Shown here: positions 44,435 to 56,046 of the stretch, piece by piece
How positions within the stretch are numbered: position 1 is the first letter of the stretch
How the letters are laid out: each line of letters starts with the position of its first letter
Assembly: GCA_037178855.1 (NCBI GenBank)
Contig: JASJZC010000003.1
Span: 1,488,001-1,552,000 of the forward strand
Reading direction: 5' to 3'
DNA from: Oscheius sp. JU75
Taxonomy: Eukaryota > Nematoda > Chromadorea > Rhabditida > Rhabditidae
DNA: 64,000 nt
Notes under the pieces: model-generated
The model's input: only the letters and a program-made list of their open reading frames with translations
What the model was told of the DNA's origin: nothing
Database searches by the model: none
Made by a program: the position numbers and the translations under genes

Positions 44435-45268
44435 TTACTTCGTGAAGATCTTGTTGATGGTCAGTTTGTACTCCTCCAGTGGAAGAGGCAGTAGCCTTGG
44501 AATGAGCTTCGTCAGCAGAGCCTTGTTGATAGAGAGCAGATAGCTCAAACCATCAGCAGAACGATAAGATCGTTGATAGTTCATGATGCAGACCCAATGC
44601 CGAATGAGCTCCCGGCGATCGTCGTTGAGGATTTTGCAAGTTTGTTTTAAGCCGTCGATAATACGATGAGCTGGCCGTTCTCCAACTGCCGAACGCAAAA
44701 GGCTCATAGTGGAAGTAGCAATTTTGGGTCCCTTGTAGAGCAGCACGAGCCCTGGAATCTATCCATTGTCACTCTTGCTACCTTCATTGGATTTGTTTGC
44801 GTCATCTATACTTCCCGATATAACCAGTTTCCGGTGATTTCCGCGATCTCCGTGCAGGAACTTCTGAAGAACTGTCTTCCTTTTGTAAACCAATAACAGT
44901 CGACAGCATCTCTGGGCAAGATAAAGCTCAGAAACTGCAACAGCATTCGTCCAGAAACAATGTGTGGCAAGAGAGTTGCAAACCTTGTGAAGCCGTTTCC
45001 ATTTCCTTCCTCTACCACTCCGTAATCCCTGAAATTTTAGAAAACTGAATGTCAATAAGTCGACTCATAAGCAAATTCTTTTATAGGTCAGGGTTCCGGA
45101 AATTGTCGATTCTTCAGGCTTATGGGAGGGAAAGCGGATAAAAGGTTCGTCTTCTTCCTGAAATTTCCACTGTCACTGCTACTGAAAGAAACTTGTACTC
45201 ACTTCAGCACATCCTTCGTAAAGTAACAAAAATCTTTCGTTTCTCACAGCCAAATTCTTCTTGTTGCC
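44435..45268 (-). CDS. Uncharacterised gene, C-terminal exons
   Basis: Exons read backwards from the stop are 44758-44435, 45028-44812, about 45157-45070 and 45268-45203. Conserved-looking segments: NERFLLLYEGCAE, EEDEPFIRFPSHKPEE, GNGFTRFATLLPHIVSGRML, FILPRDAVDCYWFTKG and LKQTCKILNDDRRELIRHW. These look like a real globular protein, but I cannot name the family. The join between 45157-45070 and 45028 is a problem: the only GT donor nearby follows an in-frame TGA. Either an unusual donor is used, an exon was missed, or the gene is damaged. The 5' end is not identified. Confidence 0.5.
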
Positions 45269-45666
45269 CTATGCCAGCTCTTTCACAGCTTTCAAGCAGC
45301 TGACATCTTGATGACTGCTTCAATTTCGGCCTTAACTCTTTTTAATGTTTTATGTTTCGAAAAACTATCTTGTTGAGGATTCTAACCATAAAGTTCTCAA
45401 TATCTTGGAAAGGAGGCAGAGCTAAAATAACCTTACGAAATAAGCAAGTAAATAAGTCGTTTTGAAAGAACTGTATGCGCAAAGCTGACGTTTTCGCAGC
45501 AATGAGCAGGCGTAAAAGTGCCCAGAAGACAGAAAATAGTCAGTAAAAGGCTCATAGTAAGAATCAAAATTTTTTAACTTTGACTCATTCTTTTTGAAGG
45601 CAAAATTTTTTTTTTTTTTTTGAAGATGCTGCTGATGATGTTGACTGACCGATGGGTGTTACTGCA

Positions 45667-45988
45667 TTATCCTACGGCTTCGTTGACAATTGACCGGAGG
45701 GCTTGGAGAACAGTGTTCAGTGCAGTGATGGTCTTATCCAAGAAGGCTTTGGTCACAAGGTAGGTGTTATGGGGAACGGCGGTCTTGTGAGTCCAGGGGG
45801 CCGTTAGAGAAAGTTGCGAGAGACTCTTTCGAAGATTAGAAAGGCGTTCTTCAATTGCATGGATGGAGCAGTTGAGCGACTGTAGACGGGCTTGTCTCGA
45901 ATTGGTCATCTGTAAATCTGTATTGGCCAACGTTTCGGAAAGTTCAAACCTCGTGTGCAAGTTTCTTCTCTGACCCGTCACCGTTCAT
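45667..45988 (-). CDS. Small helical protein, 93 residues, function unknown
   Basis: Two exons, 45988-45950 and 45909-45667, in phase, with a 40-base intron. MNGDGSEKKLAHE is followed by a mostly helical chain (SIHAIEERLSNLRKSLSQLS, then AFLDKTITALNTVLQALRSI). Size and heptad-like spacing suit a small coiled-coil subunit of a larger complex. I do not recognise it. Confidence 0.55.
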
Positions 45989-46687
45989 GTGGGGGGCTGT
46001 TCCCCGGCGTTGACAAGAGGCTTATATAAGCACCCATTCGCCACCTGGCGAGAGGGTACGGGCGCAGTTCCTTATCAGCTCCTTTTTAAGCAATGAATAG
46101 ACAAGCGCCAAAATGATCTCCTTCTTTTAAGAAAAACTCCTTTTTGTCTTCTCCCATGAAATTTGCTATACATACAACTCCGTTGTGTTCCGTTTGCTCC
46201 TTCCTTCATTCTTCAAAGACAAGTGCGTCAAATACATAGCTGTTGGTCAAAAAGACACACTTTGAACCATCTTTACTTTGAATATGCTGGTCGCTGACAT
46301 CGATTATTTGTCAGAGCAGGAAAGACTAGGGTTCAGCTAGACCCTGGCACCTGGTGCGCTATTCAAGCTGGCCATGAACACTCTGTCTTCTTTTCATCTT
46401 TCTCGAAAAAAGAGAACAAATCAGTTGACTAGACCAATTTATTCCCGCCACAGCCTCTCACAATCACACTTTTATCTCCAAAATGGACTAGTTCAGTTAA
46501 TTCTCTAGACAGTTAGGCTCTACAAATAAATAGGAATGGCATCCAAAGACCGGAAGTTAGTGAAAATTAGGGGGACCTTATTTGGGTATCGAAGCTAGAT
46601 AGAAGCTCTCACAGGTGCAAAAATATACAGAAAACATATAGGGAGAAATGAGATCTAAAATATGCAAAAAGAAGGTTCGTCTGGCTA
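45989..46687. other. Intergenic stretch, no gene seen
   Basis: Includes a possible core promoter for the small gene (cttatataag at about 46019-46028, just upstream of its start on the minus strand, a TATA-like palindrome). Confidence 0.3.
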
Positions 46688-49600
46688 TCAGGCAGTGTCC
46701 TCTGCTTCACGTTCGTCCTCGAGGATCTTCTCGAAGCTGAATGGGGAGAAGGCGTGTCCAGCACCGCCGTAGAACTTGGACTGGAACTCCACCCTGAAAA
46801 TGAGATGATCAGTTGAGGAGACAGAGGGACAGAGAGGTTGAGAGATAGAGAAACGCTGTTCGGATTCGTTCATAATAGTCTACCACGTGGAGAGACGCGG
46901 TACGTTACCAGAGCAGAATCTGAGCAACGCCTCTCTGTTCCTGACCCTCTACTTTTAAAACTGAACTTGTCAGCTTCATACTTCTCTGAACAAGTCAACT
47001 GTAATCCAAACAATTTTTACAGTTGCTACCACGCCAGCTCGTCGACTCTCGTCTCTCTACCGAATAGTCAGCGGAATCAATCGGTCGCATCTTTGTTCAA
47101 ACTAGGTCAGTTCAAACAAAGTACTGATAGAAGGAGCTAATGAAAAGTACAGAGGGGTTGAATAGGAACAGAGAGACAGAGAGATAAGCAAAAACCAGTA
47201 AAGAAATCGTAAGACTAACCAGTGAAGACGGAGCGCATGAAGGAAAGCCGAAAGACCTTCCATCAGGACCAGGATGAAGATCGAGAGGGAGAAGAAGAAG
47301 AAGAAGAGCACATAGGTGGCGATGGCTCCAACGTAGCCGTCCAGACCGAAAGCGTGACGGAAGACCATGGTCCAGAGGACGTCGGACAGTTCTGTAACAG
47401 TGTGTTGACTACCATGTCTCTGTCTCTCTGTCTCTGTCTACCGAAAAACTTACGAGCATGAGCCAGCGACAGGGCCCAGAGACGAAGGTACGAGGCAGTA
47501 TGAGAGATGCATCCAAGGACGAACTCAATGGTATGGATAGCCTGGTAAACCATGACGTCGGCCATGTCCAAAGGTCCATCTCCGTGCCCATGACCGTGTC
47601 CTCCAGAGGTCCCGTTGGTCTTGGGCTCGTGGTGGACAACTTCAACCTCATCACCGTTCATGTCAGCTCGGACGCTCTAAACTTAACCTTTAGTTCCCGT
47701 AAACTACAGTTAGGGCACATCACAATGGTTATAACTGGGCCCTGACGGGATTTGATATCATGACAGGACCCGTAGGGAACAACAGAAAAGCACAACACGA
47801 CACGGTTTACCGTACTCTTTCAACTTTAGACTCTTTGAAGAAAACGAATGGTAAAGAAGAGAGGCTGATCTGATTGAGGCTGAGGACAGTACAGAGGAGA
47901 AGCGGGGGTCGTTTGCCTCTTGAGGTAACTCTCGCTGTCACTGTCTCTGACTCTTTGTCGCTGTCTCTCTGTCTCTCTGCTTCTCTTGGACTCTGCGTCT
48001 TTGTGCCTCTCTGCCTGCCTGTTTCTCTGTCTCTCTGTCTTCTTGACACTCAGATAGGCTAATCTCATCTCGAAAAACGGACCTCCTCCTGCATGGTCGT
48101 ATACGAAAGCTGATGTTTCTCTTTCCTATACAGAAGGAAGGGTTTCACGAACAACATCACTGGGACCTGCACCACAGCCACAATCAGCAGAACCATCTCG
48201 ACTGTTCTCTGTAAATCTTTGTTATTCGAAGAGTATAGTTTTTCAAAATGAAGTTGAGAGTACAGTAGACCGCGCGTGTCGTCTCTCTCAAGAGACGACA
48301 CCTACCAACTGCTGGTGTCCAGCCTCGCGACGCTGCTTATCCTCCTTCCAGAGGAGGTAAGGCTTGGCGAAGAGCATGACAGGCACGCATGCCATGGCCA
48401 CAAGAATGAAGATAGTTTCAAAGAAGCCCTAAAAGTTGTTTTGACAAGATTCTGAAACGTGTGGAAGATCTGAAAAGATTATAAAAACGCGGAGAATTGG
48501 CGCGTTGTCTTGCATAGATGGCCAAGTGACTAACATCCTTGCATGCGGACCAGAACTCTCGGGTTCGGATACGAAGTCTTGAGCCTTTCCGTTGTAAAGG
48601 CAAAGACTAGTTTTTGAATCTCACCTGACCAGGATACCAGTAGTTCAGATAACAGAGAGGCTTGAGAGAGCCATCGGCTTCGACGTAGCCCTTTTCGCGA
48701 GACTTCATCATGAACATGTTGATCAGACCAATTAGAAGGGAGGGAGCACAATTGGAGCCGGGATAGGTGTAGCCGAGAACTGTTTGGTTGTCACAACCCT
48801 AAAGAGTCAAGACTCAGAGTTTAGTGGGCTGTCACTCACTCCAGCATCAAAGAAGATCCACTTGGCTATGATCTGGAGACAGAGATACATGAATATGCAG
48901 CCGAGGAAGAGCATCTGGGGGATGAACATGAACTTGATGTCCAGGTCCGATTTGAAGTATCTGGAAACAAAAGAGTTAGAAGACAGAGACAGAGAGACTC
49001 ACTTATAGTTGTGGAAGCTGAGCAGTACTCCAAAGGTCATCTGCATGATTCCCAGAATGACCGAGCTCTTCATTTTCATCGAGTTCAGGAAGGACAACTT
49101 GTTAGCCTCGGCCAGGTTCCAGATCGGGTCGACTCCAATCGGATAAGGACCAGGATTCTCCTGTGGGCACTTGACTCTATAGTAGGCATACTCTGGCTCA
49201 AGCATCAGGCTGTGCTCTGGAGGCAGAGACAACAGGTAATCTTCCTTATAGATGTTCTTCCAGCTGGATCCGAACAGGTTGAAACTTTTAGAGAACGCGT
49301 CATTGTACAGAAGACCAGTGTAGATAGAGAAGGCTCCCATGAGGAAGATGATGTATCGTCCGCCGAAGAAGGTCTGGAAGATCTCGTCCTTGATCCTAGC
49401 AGCCTCCAGCTGTTTCTCTTTCAGGATAAAGAAGAGGGCGGCCAGAAGCATGATGATTCCGTGACCCATGTCTCCAAACATTACGGCAAACAGGAACGGG
49501 AAACTGATCATGGTATAGGGAGCCGGGTTGATCTCTCTATAGGTGGCGATTCCGTAAGAGTCGACAATGTTCTGGAAGCCTCGAGTGAACTTGTTGACTT

Positions 49601-52600
49601 TGTGATAGGTCGGAGGAGCTTCGACCGTCTCCATCCGGTTCAGAATGGATGGTACTTGACTACCGGACTCCTCGGTCCCTCTCTTCAAAGCCATCTTGAT
49701 TCTATCCAACTCCTCCACAGGACACCAGACCTCAGCGATCAGACACTTCTGTGTGACGTCGATATTGAACAGGTTTAGCGTGTGGTAAATGCTCTTGATC
49801 TTGCGGACCTTGGTCAGCCACATGCGGACATTCTTCGAGGCGGCCACGAGGACACGGTGACGATGGTCCTGGGTCTGTCCGAGAACAGTCTTCAGGTCCT
49901 CGATACGGGTCATGACTCCGATGGACATCTCTCGTCTCTCAGCTGGGGTGTCGGGACAGGGGTACAGGGTGGCTCGGAATCCTTCGCAGATTTTCTTGAC
50001 CTTGGTCTTGAGCTGGTCTCCTTGGAAGAAGATGATGAAGACGGTCTTGTTGACTGGCTCTCCCTGGAAATGGAATTATGAGTCGGTCACTATCTCCATG
50101 TATCTGTGTCTCTGTGTCTCTGTCTCTCACCGTGACAGTGTCATTCAGGATATCGTCAATCTCCGACGTCCTAAGGAACACATTTCCCCTGCAAGCTCTC
50201 CACAAAAGTCTCTCGAAGGCAGGAAGACGTTCTCTTTGAATGACTCCGGCAACGAATCTGAATAAAACAGTACTGAGAGTCTGGAAATGAGCTAAGGACT
50301 ACACAAAGGGGCTGCCACAACGAAAAGACTATACAGCAGACAAAGGCTTGTCCTACCGTAGCTGTAGTTTTAGGGGAGCGTGATCCGGCATATGATGAAG
50401 TCCGTCCTCGTCGTCGATGGGGGTTCCCGAAGTGGCCAGCAGCTCCTCATGCTAACAAACAACACAACATTTAATGAGAGAGTGAGAGAGTGGAGCGTCG
50501 AATGGATGGGCGCCATTTTCACACATTTTTCGACTAAGAACCCCCCGAAGACGAGCATGCACACACCGGCTGTACCCACCCAAAGTTGTTGAACATGGTC
50601 CCTGTGGGGACGCCGGGAGCAGTCAGCTCCATCGTTTCGGCATCTGGCGGGATAGGAGCATCCGCACCCATCATACTGTCAGTTCCCGCCTGAGGAAAGG
50701 GTATAGGTTAGTAGTGTGAAAGAGTTGTAGAACTAAGGAAGCGGAGCATGCAAGTGGCTAGTCGGAAGGTTGGGCTATACTGTCTCTAACATTGCCCCTT
50801 CGGCAAGTGCTGTTAATCTGTCCTTGTCTAAGGGAACTCAGTCAACCAGTCTGTCTCTATCGACTCATCTGTCACCTGTCTGTCAACGAATTTCAGTCTT
50901 CCTGTATGGCCGTAGACCTCTGTCGATCTGTCAGTCCCGGCGACCCTGTCAGCAGAACTCCATCACTCCTTTTCTCAACAGAACACCTCCAAAGGATCTC
51001 TGTCACTCTGTCTGTCTCAGACACTTAGTACCTGTGGACTGATTGTATCTGACTGTTTCCAGTCTCTTTCCAAAGCCTTATACTCTCACTCTCTCTGTCA
51101 ATCTCTAACTACCTAGACCTCACCCATAGACTCTCATTGCAGAACAGTAACCAGATTCTGGTCTGTCCCGAAATTGAGTCTAACTTCCTGTCAAGCGTTT
51201 CCTGTACTGTCACACTCTGCCTCTGTCACTCTCCCATCAGGCCTATTGAACTGTCAGTCTACCTGACTCTCAATCCTACCCACCGTCCTTAGTACTACAG
51301 AACTGGTTAGAATGTTATTCAAATCTGGGTAGCTGTATCTCCGGCTTGTAAAATTTTCAGGTAGAACTTCTCAGTCTGCCTTTACATGCATCCAACCATC
51401 CCAAACGCAAGCTTTCTATGGTGAACAGAGGTCTACTAAAGGTGTGTGAGATTTCACGAGGACACGAAAAGCTGTGGCGGTGGTGGGGTACACAGGATGA
51501 ACATGAAGAGTCTCTAGAGCATACCCTAGCTTCATCTGGGTCAGCTGGAGTCCTACGGGCTGGTAGCTGTCCTCATCTGCGGTAGAGATCAGTGGCTCAG
51601 CTTCCGGAGCTGGTCGAGCGGTCAGGGAGCCGGCTCGCTGACGACGACGGTCCTGCTCCACCTCACAACCACGACATTTATAGGCTAACTTTTGGGCAAG
51701 GCAATAGTGCATATTCAAAAGTGGGAAAATTGGCGCGAAAACCCATCCACACAACACGGTTTGCGAAAAAAAGGAAATGGAAAAGTTACCTCTTCGAAGA
51801 AGGTCTGAGTCTTGCGAAGAATGTGTTTCAGTTCGGTCAGCTCAGAGAAATTCTTCTTCAGTGTCTCTTCGTTACGGTTGACTTCTCGCAGTTCGTTCTC
51901 GAGCTTCTCGAAGGTGGCCTGAAAATTGAATGATTAGAGAGAGACAAAGAGACAGAGAGACGTTGTTCGGATTCGTTTCTAGTAATCTGAGAGACATGGT
52001 AGTCTACCATAAGAAAACCCAAACAATGTCTCTCTGTTCCTAACGATCGACTCTGGATTGAACTTGTCAATCTAATCTTTCTTTTCCTGGACAAGTCAAC
52101 TGTAATCATCAATCCAGTCACTTTTGCTACCCGTCAGCTCGTCGCCTCCCGTCTCTCTACCAAACAGTCAGCGGAGTCTACCATCATTTTCCTACCAGGT
52201 CAGTTCTATTTGTTCGAAAGCGAATCTATTTTAAATTGTCCTCGTGTTTCTGTCTGTCTGAAGCCGATATTGCCAATTAGTGTGCACTACTTTGTACGCA
52301 CACTAATTGTTTGCAAGTAGAGTCAGTATGTGTATGGCTTCGTTGGGACAATGTTGCTTCTGTAACAGCAGCTCGACTGGAGGGACTCATGCGAAACAGA
52401 GTAGCCTACCTCAAGGTCAATCATTTCTCTCGGTAGCGGAGCGTCTGGATTCTCTCCAGTATCCAGCATCGGAATCTGATCCTTCTTGATTTCCCTCTCG
52501 AGGAAGCCTGCAATCAAATTTGTCTGTCAGTCTCTTTCGACTTCTGTCTGACCCAGAAGCGATAAGATAACACTTCTTAGGGCTCTTCCTAACCACAAAG

Positions 52601-52883
52601 AGACAAAATTCACAAAAAACTCACGAAGTTTCCTCTCCATTTCGTCACAGCGACGAACTTCGTTGACATATTTTCGCTGGAAGGCAGATACATCGGCGTT
52701 TAGCTGAAATCAAGAGGTTCCGAGACAGTACGGGAGGGAACTTACATCACGAAACTGGACGAGCCCGAGCTCTCCCAACTCAGCAACACACTGGTAGGCT
52801 GCTTCGGATTGTAGGAAGAGCTGAGCCAGACACATCTGCTCACTCCGGTAGATCCCATTTTGGGACCTTTCGGGGTGGTCCAT
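46688..52883 (-). CDS. V-type proton ATPase subunit a, with two pairs of alternative exons
   Basis: The Vo subunit that carries protons past the c-ring. Exons: 52883-52746, 52703-52625, 52507-52410, 51918-51790, then 51661-51525 or 50689-50580, then 50257-50131, 50063-49003, 48960-48840, 48798-48625, then 48428-48306 or 48208-48083, then 47676-47454, 47391-47220 and 46793-46688. One combination gives 895 residues. Signatures: [28 protein letters not shown], the RMLW-like [51 protein letters not shown], and [13 protein letters not shown], which holds the proton-path arginine (about R794). The alternative exons have equal start and end phases and mirror C. elegans unc-32 exons 4 and 7. The ATG is 1 base after attttccag. 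Introns carry dispersed repeats and tRNA-like sequence. Confidence 0.93.
46855..47085 (+). repeat. Dispersed repeat unit, copy 4 (in V-ATPase intron)
   Basis: Longest copy with 51960-52190. Shared words: ctgttcggattcgtt, agtctacca, gcctctctgttcctgac, gaacttgtcag, caagtcaactgtaatc, cagctcgtcg, ctctaccgaatagtcagcgg. Confidence 0.85.
47940..48045. repeat. (CTCTGTCT)n microsatellite in a V-ATPase intron
   Basis: Imperfect units between the second alternative exon of the second pair (48083) and exon 47676. Confidence 0.75.
48505..48592 (+). other. tRNA-like sequence in V-ATPase intron
   Basis: gatggccaagtgactaacat (A-box-like) and tcgggttcggatacg (B-box-like) at tRNA-like spacing, on the strand opposite to the host gene. 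Confidence 0.4.
51960..52190 (+). repeat. Dispersed repeat unit, copy 5 (in V-ATPase intron)
   Basis: Begins directly after gagacaaagagacagagaga, shares the full word set of copy 4, and ends with ctctctaccaaacagtcagc. Confidence 0.85.
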
Positions 52884-54322
52884 CCTGGAAAATAGACTTT
52901 TGAAAAGTTGAGAAACAAGAAAATTGAGAAAGAAAAAAGGTTCGGAACAATAAGTAACTCTCTGTTTCACAGTGTCTTTGTTTCTCTGTCTCTCTGACCA
53001 AATCTAAAGGAAAAAATCTAAAAAAGGTAGTCTCTACACGCGAAATCGAAGGCTCCGGGAGCCCAGGTCGATAGCGTATTGGCTTGGCGAGAGAGCGGAG
53101 GCGCGTGCGCCCCCTCATCCCCAATAGAGGGAGAAAGCCACGACCGCTAAACAAACAGATAAAAAAGGCGAGAAAAAGACGTAAAGAAATAGAAATAGTT
53201 CAAAGTCATGCGATTTTCTCCAAACAAACTGCTCGCTTTTTCCTGCCTGTTAAAATGTCGAAATCGATACGGGAGTTGTGATAAGATTGAGATTAGCGAT
53301 CACGTAGTTTGTTATGTTTGTGGTGGGGGAGAGAGACAGAGACAAATAGACAGCTATCATATAAACAGTCCATGAGGGGGTAATGTGATTTGACAGAGGA
53401 AAGAGAGACACGAGACAGAGGAGGTCGAGATGAATCAGGGTGAGAGAGTCATGGTATCAAATCGAAACTATAGCCCTGAGAAAATAAAGTTAATTCTTAA
53501 GATCTTCTGTAAAAATAACTTGTAAAACACTGTGGGCTCACTGAACTAGGACTGTCTGGCGACCTGCAGACTCTTTTAGAATGTTCGACGGTTGAGCTTG
53601 GGTTCTGGCTCAAAACAACCTCTAAAGACAGAACTCCGAACAAATGGTAGAGGAATAGGACAGATAAAAGTCCATTTTGGTCCCCTGTTCCAGACCCCTC
53701 TTATAAATAGAGACCGTTCAGAGCTCCCGCTGAGAAAAGAGGATCCCTGTAACTCTTTGAAAAGGACGAAACCATTGGTCTTCAAACCTTGACCAAAGGA
53801 TGTAGATTAGGCTCTATGGGTTCAGTTTCGAGTCTGTTTTTGCTTTTTCAGATCCCATACTCTTCCTTTTTCGTATTATTACTAAAACTGTCTGGAAAGA
53901 AAAGAGAGACGCAACTGGAAATAAATAGGACATCACGCCTCTGCGGTTGAAGTATGAGCAAAGAATATTGGAGAGAAAGTCTCCCTTGGAAGTTTATGGC
54001 TTCTTTTAGCCAGAAAGAGGTAGACTACTTTTTGAAAGTCACCCAAAACCTGTTTCTCCCCAACGAGAAAAAAAAGGAACGTCGCAACTATCTTTAGCTC
54101 CTCGGTCATTAGGAACCAGTCCCTATATCAGTTTTTTTTTAGCTTGGCTAGACAGGAGAACCTAGGAATCCCACCCGTACCTTATTGGTCAGGCCACTGT
54201 TTTTGTGAAAAATGCTTTACAAGAAACCCCGGAACGAGACCACTGGCACGATGATCTGAAGATGGCGCGGGCTTCATGTCATGCTTTTCTATTCTACAGA
54301 CCCTTTTTCTCAAACAAAAAAA

Positions 54323-54375
54323 ATGTTGTTCTTCAAAGTTGGTCAGCTTGAAATTCTCTACAACTTTGTAGAACA
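54323..54375. repeat. Recurrent stem-loop (cttcaaagttg / caactttgtag)
   Basis: Fourth copy of the caaagttgtag-type hairpin; extended arms atgttgttctt.. / ..gtagaacat. Confidence 0.6.
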
Positions 54376-54954
54376 TCATTTTGCTCGAAAATCATTGAAG
54401 TTGGCCGTTTTGGGCAGGAAAACAACATCCAACGTGGCGCGTCGAAAAGATACTGAGATAACAATATCGTGTCTGTTGTTTTGAAGAGCAGATATCGATT
54501 TTGGATGTATTCTTCTAATCTGTAGCTTTGTTTTTTTTTTAAATGTTTTTTGAAAGCCCATGACAGAGAGTTGGAACCGAGACGGTAAGTGTGAGAAACC
54601 TATACACAACCTTTGGGAGGCTTAAAAGGCTACGGGAAAAATCACGCTGGGGCTCGCAGCCATAAAAACAAAAAAAGTTCTGTGAAAAATTTGAAAAAAA
54701 AGTGAGAATATGACAGGCAGGCTTTGGTTAATTGCTCGAATCGACGTCATTCTCGGTTAGCCAGCTGGGAGAAGTTAAAGGACTGCCCCGGTCGTGGCGG
54801 AACCCATTATTTAAGAGAGAAAGAGCTGACCAGTCTGAAATTGGTAGCAAAACGAGAAGAATACTCGTACTTTCCTGTTTGTTTTGTCATAATCACTGAT
54901 TTTTGATTGCTTTAATCATTTTAAGCTTGCAACGGCTTGAGGAACTTCAGATTG

Positions 54955-55015
54955 TGTCTCTCTGTCTCTCTGTCTCTTTGTCTCTTTGTCTCTGTCTTTC
55001 TCCCTCTCTCTGTTC
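54955..55015. repeat. (GTCTCTCT)n microsatellite
   Basis: About 60 bases of ctctgtctctctgtctc-type units. Confidence 0.8.
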
Positions 55016-56046
55016 CAAGATGTTTATACGTAACTGACACCGTCCATATTGAGATCACTGCCGCCAAGAGCTCACACTGTCTCTTACTGTTTATTACTCG
55101 CAGCTAATTATTCTTGTCTCTAACAGTCGATAAGATGAATGAAGTGCGAGAGATTGGCGTGTCGCTGCTCATACACAGTCAGTTGGCGGAAACAGAAGCC
55201 TCAGTCTATTCCCTGCACAAGACCCAGACCATCTATATTGTTAGATAGTTAGTGGAGGATCTGCAGTCTGTTCCCGCCTCCTTTTCGAGGCACAAGCAGA
55301 TTGCGCAACGGTAAAAGTGATCCGTGACTAGCAACTGCTGCCCATTTGTCACGGTCTCTGTCAACAGACTCTCTGGAATAGAGTCATCCGTATCTGGATA
55401 CTGTCAGAGTACTCTCTCCCTCCTGTGTGTCCATTAGTCACCGTTTAATCGTAATCGATTCAAGCGTATGCAAGCAGCGGCACCTCTATTTTTCCTCGGG
55501 CAATGAAAATACGACTTTTTTCTTGAGCTGTGTCGCTTCCCCACAACTTTGAGCTACTCTTGTATCGAGGCCGAGTAGCCTTTCGCAACATCGGTCCCTT
55601 ACTATTGGGCAGTCCCTTCAGAGAGAGCCACACTGACCATCTGACTCTCTCTTCTGATACCGTATCTCTCGCATTTTGCTCCTCAAGTCCATGACTCGCA
55701 TTTCAAAATACTTCCCACTTTCTGCCTCGAAAAGAAGAAGTCACTATCTATTTCAGGGTCCTCACTCCCTGGTCCACAACTGTCCCAGTAGACTGTTCTC
55801 CTTTCTCTGTTTCTTTTGTCCGTATCTTGAGACATGAAAAGATCCCGTCCTTGGATACTGCCAGATTCAGTGTATTCATACTGATAGGTACCGAAGTCCT
55901 ACAGTAGTCTATTTCTTTATCTTTGCCTCTCTCGTTTCATATCATGTTTCGTCCCTTATGACTCGGAAGAGTTCTTCAGGCTCAAAGCCGTCAATCTTTA
56001 AACATTCCCTCATCTCCTGTCCCTACCCAAATACCTAATTTTCAGG

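Larger units (their letters stand above)
52884..56046. other. Gene-free stretch between divergent genes
   Basis: Separates V-ATPase a (leftward) and the helicase gene (rightward). It holds a decayed tRNA-like sequence around 53045-53110 (-), a stem-loop at 54323-54375 and a microsatellite at 54955-55015. A 36-codon ATG frame at 55135-55245 is not enough to call a gene. Confidence 0.5.

Noticed and set aside
49011-49778. 255-residue plus-strand ORF opposite the main V-ATPase exon
   Set aside because: Shadow of the 1061-base coding exon on the minus strand.
51416-51757. Long minus-strand frame read through as one protein
   Set aside because: Only 51661-51525 is the alternative V-ATPase exon; the rest is intron on both sides.
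55135-55245. ATG frame MNEVREIGVSLLIHSQ on + in the V-ATPase/helicase intergenic region
   Set aside because: Only 36 codons and no donor or downstream exon; could be a first exon but unsupported.
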